Shown piece by piece: positions 1-6,687 of a stretch of 23,903 nt of DNA. The position numbers and the translations under genes are program-made. Position 1 is the first letter of the stretch; the number at the start of each line of letters is the position of its first letter. This DNA comes from CBDVBD01 sp965372135 (GTDB taxonomy: Bacteria > Electryoneota > RPQS01 > CBDVBD01): positions 1 to 23,903 of the forward strand of contig CBDVBD010000034.1 in assembly GCA_965372135.1 (NCBI GenBank), written 5' to 3'. Below the pieces are notes generated by a model, which saw only the letters and a list, made by a program, of their open reading frames with translations, was not told the DNA's origin and made no database searches.

Positions 1-71
1 AGACCTGAAAATCCTTAGATTGTCTATCGATTCAAGAATTTGTTTTCAAAGAACGAGGAAATGCCTCTCCG

Positions 72-1859
72 CTATATATAAAACAAATAGATAAACCCTA
101 CTGCTATCGTGATGAATATTAACGTCATGCCTCCTCCGGCTTTCATATAATCCGCCGTTCGATACCCGCCGGGTCCCATCAGTAATGCGTTCACCTGGTG
201 AGTCGGTATCAGAAACGTGTTCGACGCACATACCGCCACCAGCAACGCCAATGCACTGGGATTAATCCCTGCTTTCCCACCCATCGCCATCGCCAGGGGA
301 ACCAACACTACCGTCGCCGCCACATTGGACATAAATAAAGAAAATAAAGTAGATAATATCGCTATCGCCAACAATAGCAGCACCACATGCCCCCCTTGAA
401 ATATATTCATAACACCAGCAGCGATAAAGCCGGCTGTGCCGGTCTTTTCCACTGCGATCCCCAACGGAATCAGCCCCGCGAGAAGAAACACTGTGCGCCA
501 GTCAATGGACTTGTAGGCTTCGTCAATCGTAATCACACGAAGCAACACCATCGCCAACGCCCCCGACAGCAACCCAAGCGATAATTGCACTCCGGATAAC
601 GCCAGCCCAATCGCTCCAAGAAAGCAAGCCATCGCAATCACAGGACTCGACTTTCCATCCTCCTCATCTTCCACCGGAGTTATCAGGATAAAATTCTTTC
701 GATCCCCCATGGCTCGGATCCGATCCCACCTGCCGTACACAATCACTGCATCGCCGGCAACCAGCTTACGATCGGAGAAATCCCCTCGCTCCTCCCGATC
801 CCCACTCAATAACATCAATGGTTCAACATGGTACATCTTCCGCATCGATATTTCACGAATACTCTTACCAGCCACCGGCGCCAATGGCGGAATGATCATT
901 TCAGCAAAACCACATCTCTCCAACTCCAGCAAATCCGTGAACCGCTTGGTGCCCTTATAATATCGCAACCCGTAATCATCCACAAACCGCTGGACATCGT
1001 TCCGGTTTCCCAACAGCGCAATGATTTGCCCGTCACCAAAAAGGGTGTGCCGCCACGGTGCCGACAGCGGTTCCTCCCCGAACACCATCGCCAAAAGATG
1101 CACTCCGTAATCCGTCCACAGCTCCGATTCCTCCACCGTCATTCCAATTAGCCTGCTGCCCCGAGGGATTAAACACAAATACACCGTGGAAGGTAACTGC
1201 CAGATTTCCAACAACTCCTGCTGTCCCGAATCACGCTCATCCGTCTTCCCTTTCGGCAATATATGCTTCCCAAACAAGATGAAATATAGGATACCCGCAG
1301 CCAGCAACGCCACCCCCAGCGGGGTAACGCTGAACAGCCCGAAAGCCTGCTGCCCACCCTGTCGTAACAGGTCATTGAGGATAATCAATGGGCTGGATCC
1401 CACCATGCTCAGCGTCCCGCCCAAAATTGCCGAAAACCCCATCGGCATCAATAACCGCGATGCGGGAACCCTTGTCCGCTTCGACACCCGAAGCACCACC
1501 GGCATAAACAATACCGCCGCCCCGATATTCAACATGAATGCAGATATTCCCCCTACCGCTGATGATAATAAAGCAGTTAACCGTGTTTCATTGGACCCGG
1601 CAGCCTGCCGGATCGGTCGAGTGATCCGGTTCATCAACCCGGACCGCACCACCCCGTACACTAAAATCATGATGGCAATGATCGAAATCACCGCATTACT
1701 GGCGAAGCCGGAGAACGCCTCTAAAGGAGTCACTAACCCAAGCCACGCCAGTGCCAACATCACCAAAATAGCAATCACGTCCACTCGCAGCAGTTCACTG
1801 ACGAATAGCACGATCGTTGCCGCGAGCACCACCAATACCAACAGTATATCAGGAGTCAT
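72..1859 (-). CDS. SLC13/DASS-family anion permease with two RCK_C (TrkA-C) domains
   Basis: This 595-residue inner-membrane transporter probably moves an anion (sulfate, dicarboxylate or similar) with Na+ or H+. Hydrophobic segments fill roughly residues 3-200 and 405-595. Between them lies a soluble part with two RCK_C-like domains at about 215-300 and 312-395, the arrangement typical of 'SLC13 family permease, TrkA-C' proteins. The two membrane halves carry the paired re-entrant signatures: GSSPLIILND near 154-163, and SNTFLIPTHQVN in the last 60 residues. The first copy lacks the usual Ser-Asn-Thr triplet. The ATG at 1859 is the natural start of the first membrane helix, with only a weak upstream AGGA. 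The gene lies 69 bp after the polyferredoxin gene and is probably co-transcribed with it or weakly independent. The family is secure; the substrate cannot be read from sequence. Confidence 0.88.
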   Translation of the reverse strand: MTPDILLVLVVLAATIVLFVSELLRVDVIAILVMLALAWLGLVTPLEAFSGFASNAVISIIAIMILVYGVVRSGLMNRITRPIRQAAGSNETRLTALLSSAVGGISAFMLNIGAAVLFMPVVLRVSKRTRVPASRLLMPMGFSAILGGTLSMVGSSPLIILNDLLRQGGQQAFGLFSVTPLGVALLAAGILYFILFGKHILPKGKTDERDSGQQELLEIWQLPSTVYLCLIPRGSRLIGMTVEESELWTDYGVHLLAMVFGEEPLSAPWRHTLFGDGQIIALLGNRNDVQRFVDDYGLRYYKGTKRFTDLLELERCGFAEMIIPPLAPVAGKSIREISMRKMYHVEPLMLLSGDREERGDFSDRKLVAGDAVIVYGRWDRIRAMGDRKNFILITPVEDEEDGKSSPVIAMACFLGAIGLALSGVQLSLGLLSGALAMVLLRVITIDEAYKSIDWRTVFLLAGLIPLGIAVEKTGTAGFIAAGVMNIFQGGHVVLLLLAIAILSTLFSLFMSNVAATVVLVPLAMAMGGKAGINPSALALLVAVCASNTFLIPTHQVNALLMGPGGYRTADYMKAGGGMTLIFITIAVGFIYLFYI

Positions 1860-1928
1860 ATAATCTACTCAATCCTAAGGTGACCGCAGGGTGAGATACT
1901 TGAAAAAGCGAATCGATAATTTCCTTGC

Positions 1929-2849
1929 TCACTTAAGTCGCAGCACCCCTTCCGGACAGATGTCTATGCACCGTCCGCACACGTGACAATCCGGGCGCGA
2001 CTTCTTCATATCCAAAATCGACTGCACTGCCGGGCAATAACTCTCATCTACACATTCGTTGCACTCGGTACACGCATCCTTATTCACCCTCACCCGGACT
2101 AACGACACATGCTCCAAAATCCAGGTAAGAAGCCCTAAAGGACAAATCAGATAACAAAAGGGGCGAAAGATGAACACCGACGCCGCCAATGTCACCAATA
2201 ACACCACAATTCCATACAGTTCAAATCCCCAGTGCAATGTTTCGAACGGATTGAAATAGGCATAAAGCTCGATCCCCGCCGTAAATGCCACCACCACAAA
2301 TGCCGCGAAAACCACCAACCGAATTATGTTGGTCACTTTAAAAGACGGCACCACCTTAGGCAGCTTGATCCGGTTCAATAATTCCTGCAGCGCCCCAATC
2401 GGACACACCCACCCGCAAAACGACTTATTCCCCACAATCGTCAACACCATAATCGAAGCAAATATCGACACAAATCCAATCGGGATAAACCCCCTCATCT
2501 TCAGGAACAAAAACGGTTTAGTAATCGTGCACATCGGGCTGGGGTGCAGTCCCATTCCCTGCGCAAATTTTCCCAATGGCAGCACATACAACACCGCAAA
2601 CACAAAGAAAATCACCGGCAACAATATCGTTCGCAAGTTCCGGTTTACCCGATTCTTTGCCAAAAGCACCATCCCGATCAGTGCAAACACCGCCGCCATC
2701 CACACCCGGGGCAGCAGCCAATAATCAAAAAAACCCATTGGAGCTTTGGCGGCTTCTTCATCCGCCCACACGGTTCCCACCGCTACCAAAACCACCACCC
2801 CGAACACCATCCAGAAGTACCTTCTCTTAATCCAGGAATCAAGTTCCAT
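1929..2849 (-). CDS. NapH/NosR/CcoG-like membrane polyferredoxin (4Fe-4S binding protein)
   Basis: This 306-residue membrane iron-sulfur protein probably relays electrons between quinone or membrane partners and periplasmic or cytoplasmic redox enzymes. Several membrane helices lie between residues 11 and 250. Two CxxxCP motifs, C145/C149 (CGWVCP) and C232/C236 (CYLICP), are the hallmark of the NapH/NosR group. Two ferredoxin clusters follow at C260-C263-C266-C272 and C288-C291-C294-C298. The first has five residues before its last cysteine instead of three. An upstream in-frame GTG at 2855 exists, but AGGAG ends five bases before the ATG at 2849, so the ATG is chosen. No nap, nos, mau or cco partner gene is nearby, so the electron donor and acceptor are unknown. 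Confidence 0.85.
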   Translation of the reverse strand: MELDSWIKRRYFWMVFGVVVLVAVGTVWADEEAAKAPMGFFDYWLLPRVWMAAVFALIGMVLLAKNRVNRNLRTILLPVIFFVFAVLYVLPLGKFAQGMGLHPSPMCTITKPFLFLKMRGFIPIGFVSIFASIMVLTIVGNKSFCGWVCPIGALQELLNRIKLPKVVPSFKVTNIIRLVVFAAFVVVAFTAGIELYAYFNPFETLHWGFELYGIVVLLVTLAASVFIFRPFCYLICPLGLLTWILEHVSLVRVRVNKDACTECNECVDESYCPAVQSILDMKKSRPDCHVCGRCIDICPEGVLRLK

Positions 2850-2919
2850 CAACACTCCTCATGCCTTCGTTTTATCCGCCTGTTAATTCTGCAGCTAACC
2901 CGTTTAGCGTTTGTGCTTG

Positions 2920-3582
2920 TCATCTCCCCTGCATCATCTGCTGCATTTTCATTTCCCGAAATCCTTCCGGTACCTCAAACTGCGAATCGGGGATATCCTG
3001 TTTCTCAACTTTAGTCGCTTCTATGATTTCCTTCCCACCCGCCTGGAAGTGAACTTGCTTTAGCGGATAGCCCTGACGAAAAAGATCCTGATATTCCGGA
3101 GTGGACTGATAGGAAGCCTCTCCTGCCCGCATCATGCTCATGTTAAGAAATTGCTCCATATCCACCTCTGCCGACAGGTCCAGATCCTCCGCCAACCATA
3201 TCTCGTGTGCAAGTTCCCCATCGATTAACAGTTGATATTTGGTAGTCGAATAGCCAGCAATGGTCTCGGTTTCCGACGTCTTTCTGACTTCCACTGTTTC
3301 GCCCCACTCTGGAGCTGCTTTACCCATCATGTTCATCATGTCCGCCGGAAACTTCATGTACATCCCCTGCTCTGCCATGATCGCCGTCATTTCTAACGTT
3401 TCCAGGTCGAAAATGACCTTCTCCTGGTCCGCAATCATGATCTTATTGTTCTGGATGTAGTAAACCTGGGTGGTCTGCTTGCCGTTAGGGTCGGTCGCCA
3501 CCTGTTCGATCACCCATCCTGCTTGAGCCACCATCACGGCAGCTACCACCATCATCAACGTTAAAATGCCTTTTGCTTTCAT
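2920..3582 (-). CDS. Exported DUF4412-domain protein
   Basis: This 220-residue protein begins with a clear signal peptide (MKAKGILTLMMVVAAVMVAQA, cleavage near residue 21) and should be periplasmic or outer-membrane associated. The body resembles DUF4412. It has an early tract that would follow a bound ligand or report a small-molecule state (YYIQNNKIMIADQEKVIFD), then ETIAGYSTTKYQLLIDGEL, and a FEVPEGFREM stretch close to the C-terminus. The reading frame stays open to 3690, but GAGGAA lies eight bases upstream of the ATG at 3582 and the signal peptide begins there, so this start is chosen. The molecular function of the family is not known. The gene follows the DUF4159 gene on the same strand after an 86-bp gap that holds one copy of a short repeat. 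Confidence 0.75.
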   Translation of the reverse strand: MKAKGILTLMMVVAAVMVAQAGWVIEQVATDPNGKQTTQVYYIQNNKIMIADQEKVIFDLETLEMTAIMAEQGMYMKFPADMMNMMGKAAPEWGETVEVRKTSETETIAGYSTTKYQLLIDGELAHEIWLAEDLDLSAEVDMEQFLNMSMMRAGEASYQSTPEYQDLFRQGYPLKQVHFQAGGKEIIEATKVEKQDIPDSQFEVPEGFREMKMQQMMQGR

Positions 3583-3635
3583 TGCCCGTTCCTCGCATGT
3601 TTTATTTAATTGTTGAATTATCAATGTTTTACTTT

Positions 3636-3664
3636 TGCGCCCTCTGCGAGCTTTGCGCGAGATC
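3636..3664. repeat. Short interspersed intergenic repeat, copy 1
   Basis: A 29-bp sequence beginning TGCGCCCTCTGCGAGC lies just after the DUF4159 stop codon. It matches copy 2 at 4425-4453 at 26 of 29 positions (differences at positions 5, 8 and 17). The 'CTCTGCG...CTTTGCGCGAG' style resembles small intergenic repeats that are widespread in several uncultured phyla. Confidence 0.6.
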
Positions 3665-3668
3665 AAAT

Positions 3669-4331
3669 CTACGGATTCCTCAACCGCCACACCACAATAT
3701 TCGTCCCCATCTGGAGTGCCGCCGTCCGCTTTTCCTCCGGATCGTTATGCACGTCCGGATCCTCCCATCCATCCCCTAAATCACTTTCGTAGGTATAAAA
3801 CACACTCAACCGATCCCCTAAAAACAACCCCAATCCCCGCGGCGGCTTCTCGTCATGTTCGTGAATCTTCGGCAATCCATTGGGAAATTTGTAATGGCTA
3901 TGATAAATCGGATGGGTAAATGGTAGTTCCACCCACCGCGATTCCGGAAACACCTTCAACATCTCCCGCCGGAACGTCTTATCCATCCCGTAATTATCAT
4001 CCGCATGCAGAAATCCCCCCTGCTCGAAATATTCCCGAAGCCGCGCCACTTCCTCGTCGGTAAACGCCACCGTCCCGTGCCCGTTCATGAATAAATAGGG
4101 ATACCGAAACAAATCCGGTGACATTGGCTCCACCACCGCTTCCCGTTCTTCCGTCACTACCGAGGTATTCTCCCCCACAAATTTCAACAAATTAGGCAGC
4201 GACGACGGATTGGAATACCAATCTCCACCCCCGCCGTAATGCAGTCTGGCGATAGTAAACCCATCCCCGACGCCCATCGCCGCACTCGCCCACACCACCA
4301 CCAACCAAATCCAATAATACCAGTATTTCAT
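3669..4331 (-). CDS. Exported DUF4159-domain protein
   Basis: This 220-residue protein has an N-terminal hydrophobic signal segment (residues 4-20), so it is probably exported. It carries the hallmark runs of DUF4159: FTIARLHYGGGGDWY near 25-39, GGFLHADDNYGMD near 105-117, LPFTHPIYHSHY near 136-147, LPKIHEHD near 153-160, and GDGWEDPDVHND near 186-197. The dense His/Asp content in these runs suggests a metal site, but no enzymatic activity is established for the family. Its middle resembles the glutamine-amidotransferase-like fold often fused to BatA-type proteins, without visible catalytic residues. GAGGT lies ten bases before the ATG. It is separated from the foldase operon by a 224-bp gap with a terminator-like inverted repeat. 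Confidence 0.82.
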   Translation of the reverse strand: MKYWYYWIWLVVVWASAAMGVGDGFTIARLHYGGGGDWYSNPSSLPNLLKFVGENTSVVTEEREAVVEPMSPDLFRYPYLFMNGHGTVAFTDEEVARLREYFEQGGFLHADDNYGMDKTFRREMLKVFPESRWVELPFTHPIYHSHYKFPNGLPKIHEHDEKPPRGLGLFLGDRLSVFYTYESDLGDGWEDPDVHNDPEEKRTAALQMGTNIVVWRLRNP

Positions 4332-4424
4332 CAGGCTTCTACCTCAAATCCATTTCGATTTCTCTGCCAAATAATGCCCATAAGTCAACAATTGTTATTC
4401 AATTGCCATAATCTGAACTATCTC

Positions 4425-4453
4425 TGCGTCCACTGCGAGCCTTGCGCGAGATC
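4425..4453. repeat. Short interspersed intergenic repeat, copy 2
   Basis: The second copy of the 29-bp repeat, beginning TGCGTCCACTGCGAGC and ending GCGCGAGATC, lies in the gap between the DUF4159 gene and the SurA-like gene. It has the same orientation as copy 1 (3636-3664) and lies 789 bp away. The flanks are not similar, so this is an independent dispersed element and not a longer duplication. Confidence 0.6.
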
Positions 4454-4456
4454 TTC

Positions 4457-4530
4457 TAAATAAAAATCCGGACATCGGTCATTCCTTGGGGAACGTCGTC
4501 GTCCCTTGCATCCAACCACCGTCCGGATTT
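4457..4530 (-). terminator. Terminator-like long inverted repeat after the foldase operon
   Basis: Perfect 10-bp arms AAATCCGGAC (4464-4473) and GTCCGGATTT (4521-4530) enclose 47 bases. On the minus strand the second arm runs directly into a T-rich tract (GGATTTTTATTT). The placement just downstream of the SurA-like stop codon fits Rho-independent termination of the three-gene foldase operon. The loop is long for a classical terminator, although it contains a smaller foldable core (GGGGAACG with CGTCCC), so another RNA role is possible. Confidence 0.4.
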
Positions 4531-4549
4531 CATTTGCACTCTTTGAATC

Positions 4550-4564
4550 ACCCCGTCACGGGGT
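4550..4564. other. Small hairpin spanning the SurA-like stop codon
   Basis: ACCCCGTCACGGGGT is a 6-bp stem with a 3-base loop. On the minus strand the loop is the TGA stop codon of the SurA-like gene. No T tract follows, so it could only be an accessory 3'-end structure upstream of the stronger inverted repeat at 4464-4530. Confidence 0.3.
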
Positions 4565-5842
4565 TTCTTCCGAAGAAATTGTCGTATCGATATACACCCG
4601 TTCCCGCAGCATCACAACCCATTCCTGAAACACACGCTCCCGCTTCTGATTCCGTGCCATCGTCTCGATCCTGTCCCAGTCCTTTTCCAACGACATCGCA
4701 CGTTTTTCCTGCAACTCCTCCACCAAGATAATATGGGCTCCGAAATCACTCAAGAATGGTCTTGTCACTTCCCCGGCATCCAATCCCCGTACTGCCTGAC
4801 GGAACTCCTGCGGCATATCCGCCACCTCGTACCACCCCAACATCCCGCCCGACGGTGCATTGTCCTCATCATCGGAATACTGCTTCGCCAATTTCAGAAA
4901 AGATTCCCCCTCATCCCTGATCCTGATCCGCAGCGAATCTAAAAACGCTAACGCTGCCGCTTCATCTTTTTCCTCTGTCTTCAAGCGCACCAAAATGTGA
5001 TGGGAATGAATCCGTTCCCCATGCCGCCAATCCAGCCGGATAATATGAAACCCGAATTCCGTCTCCACCGGCTCGGAAATTTCCCCTTCTTCTAACTGGT
5101 ACGCCACCTCTTCATACTCCGGCACCAAATCCCCCCTAATCGTTTCCCCTAAATCACCACCTTTCGATGCTGTCCCCGGATCATCCGATGCATCCATCGC
5201 TAATTGTTCAAAATCATCCCCGCCTATCAACTGCTGATAGAGCATGGTCGCCCGATCCAGCGCCACCTGCCGGGCATCCCGCGTTATCCGAGGCTCCCGT
5301 AAAATATGGCGAATCTGCACTGCCTCTTCCAATTCCGGTAGCGAATCCTGGTACACCGCCCATAACGCCTCCACGTCACCGCGAGTGGCTTCGATCTCCT
5401 GCTGCTTCTGCCACTTCAACCGGTCGATCATCATCCCCTCGCGAATCCGCTCCTTCAAATCCCGCTTCAACTGCCTAAGCGGTCTACCGTAAATCTCCTC
5501 CATCCGCTCCACCGATCCCAACTGTTCGATTTCCTGCTCCAGCCGGTTTTCCAACTCCACATCCACTTCCCGGTCCTCAACTTCAACCGTATCCAGCCTC
5601 GCCTGGTACAACAACACACGGCGGTCAATCAGTTCCTGTAGTATCTGCCTCTTTAGCTGTTTCACTTCCTCGTCGCTAAGTGTTCGGCGTCTCTGTTGCA
5701 TCACAAACTGCGCATACGCCTCCACTTCCGATGCCAATATCGGGTCTTCGTCCACCACTGCCACTACCCTGTCCACTAACTCAATTCCCCATGCCGTCGA
5801 AAAAACCGCTACCAACAATACCGACATCACTAAAATACGCAT
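4556..5842 (-). CDS. SurA-like periplasmic peptidyl-prolyl cis-trans isomerase with two parvulin domains
   Basis: This 428-residue exported chaperone/foldase should help outer-membrane or secreted proteins fold. A signal peptide covers residues 1-19. A SurA_N-like region follows from about 20 to 165 (VDRVVAVVDEDPILASEVE at the start). Two PPIC domains lie at about 175-272, with GGDLGE and EFGFHIIRLD, and at about 278-385, with GGMLGWY and DFGAHIILVEE. This is the SurA layout and close to the E. coli SurA length. The ATG overlaps the upstream stop as TAATG, so translation is coupled to the preceding lipoprotein gene. The gene is last in the three-foldase operon. The family call is secure; client proteins are unknown. 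Confidence 0.88.
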   Translation of the reverse strand: MRILVMSVLLVAVFSTAWGIELVDRVVAVVDEDPILASEVEAYAQFVMQQRRRTLSDEEVKQLKRQILQELIDRRVLLYQARLDTVEVEDREVDVELENRLEQEIEQLGSVERMEEIYGRPLRQLKRDLKERIREGMMIDRLKWQKQQEIEATRGDVEALWAVYQDSLPELEEAVQIRHILREPRITRDARQVALDRATMLYQQLIGGDDFEQLAMDASDDPGTASKGGDLGETIRGDLVPEYEEVAYQLEEGEISEPVETEFGFHIIRLDWRHGERIHSHHILVRLKTEEKDEAAALAFLDSLRIRIRDEGESFLKLAKQYSDDEDNAPSGGMLGWYEVADMPQEFRQAVRGLDAGEVTRPFLSDFGAHIILVEELQEKRAMSLEKDWDRIETMARNQKRERVFQEWVVMLRERVYIDTTISSEETP

Positions 5843-6684
5843 TATTCTTCGCCTCCGTTGGAATTGCCCGTTTTCTGAACCAGCAATTCCTCGTTAATCA
5901 CCACCGGATACTTTGCCTTTAGGGTTTCCAAAAACGCCGCCCTGGTTTCCCGCCGGTTTTCCGACAACAACCTGGCTCGGATTTCCGGCGCCACTTCAGA
6001 CAATTCCCGAATACCACCAGACCGGTAATGCCCTTGTACCCGGAACACTGCCCAATTATCCCCCACCGACACCACCTCAGATGTTTCCCCATCCGCCATC
6101 CCAAACACCATCTCGTCCAAATCCCCCAATTCCCCCTGGGTTACCAACACACTGTCTTCCCCCCACATACTCAATTCCTCCTGCATCAATTCTTCAAATG
6201 TCGTTCCCCGCACCCATTTGGTACAAGCTTCATTCGCCGCCGATTTTTCCGACGTCACCAAATACGCCAGTAACACCTCTTCCGACTCACGCACAAATTC
6301 AGACCGGTGTTCGCGGTAATACGTCTCCACTACTTCTTTCGTTACCGTCGAATCCACCAGCGCCTCCTCGTCCAACAACCGGGCAATCAACAATTTCCGG
6401 CGGTAACTTTCCACCGCTCTCGCCACCCGGCTGTCCTCATCCAACCCCAAACGATACGCCTCCATCAACAACAATTCCTCCTCGATCCAATGCGTCACAA
6501 TCGCACGAGCCACCTCTACCCGCATCGAATCCGTCAACCCTAAAGGAATTTCTTGCTCCATGTGGGTCATCGTAAGCACCCGATCCCCCACTCGAGCCAC
6601 CTCCCGCCCCTCTTCGGTTGTGCCGCACCCGAGGCACCACCACACCGCAAATACCAACGCCGCACACGACGCAGTTTTGATCAC
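5842..6684 (-). CDS. Probable lipoprotein peptidyl-prolyl isomerase of the parvulin type
   Basis: This 280-residue member of the foldase operon has a short signal sequence ending WWCLGC, where C20 is a plausible lipidated cysteine (the -3 residue is Cys and not the usual Leu, so this is uncertain). A SurA_N-like helical region spans about 25-130. It begins REVARVGDRVLTMTHMEQEI, like other SurA/PrsA proteins. A PPIC-like domain at about 135-222 is degenerate: it has QGELGDLDEMVFGM where active domains usually have a GGDLG motif. It may therefore be a chaperone with weak or no isomerase activity. The start is GTG at 6684, four bases after the upstream stop codon, with GAAGG about 11 bases before it. 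Confidence 0.78.
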   Translation of the reverse strand: MIKTASCAALVFAVWWCLGCGTTEEGREVARVGDRVLTMTHMEQEIPLGLTDSMRVEVARAIVTHWIEEELLLMEAYRLGLDEDSRVARAVESYRRKLLIARLLDEEALVDSTVTKEVVETYYREHRSEFVRESEEVLLAYLVTSEKSAANEACTKWVRGTTFEELMQEELSMWGEDSVLVTQGELGDLDEMVFGMADGETSEVVSVGDNWAVFRVQGHYRSGGIRELSEVAPEIRARLLSENRRETRAAFLETLKAKYPVVINEELLVQKTGNSNGGEE

Positions 6685-6687
6685 CGG

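Noticed and set aside
1..71. Terminator or further gene at the left edge
   Set aside because: Only a four- to five-base GAGG/CCTC pairing is present and the stretch is too short to show a coding frame.
1186..1863. Long plus-strand open frame opposite the SLC13 permease
   Set aside because: It is exactly antisense to a strongly conserved gene, shows no family signature, and its composition mirrors the permease codons.
1975..1990. Second CACGTG-containing word as a possible parS site
   Set aside because: The flanks do not match the TGTT/AACA arms, it lies inside the polyferredoxin coding sequence, and there is no palindrome beyond the core.
2894..2908. GCTAA/TTAGC hairpin between the DUF4412 and polyferredoxin genes as a terminator
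   Set aside because: The stem is only five base pairs with no following T tract.
5913..6575. Proline-rich 220-residue plus-strand open frame
   Set aside because: It is the antisense shadow of the lipoprotein foldase gene; the proline and threonine richness comes from complementing Gly/Arg/Val codons on the G-rich coding strand.
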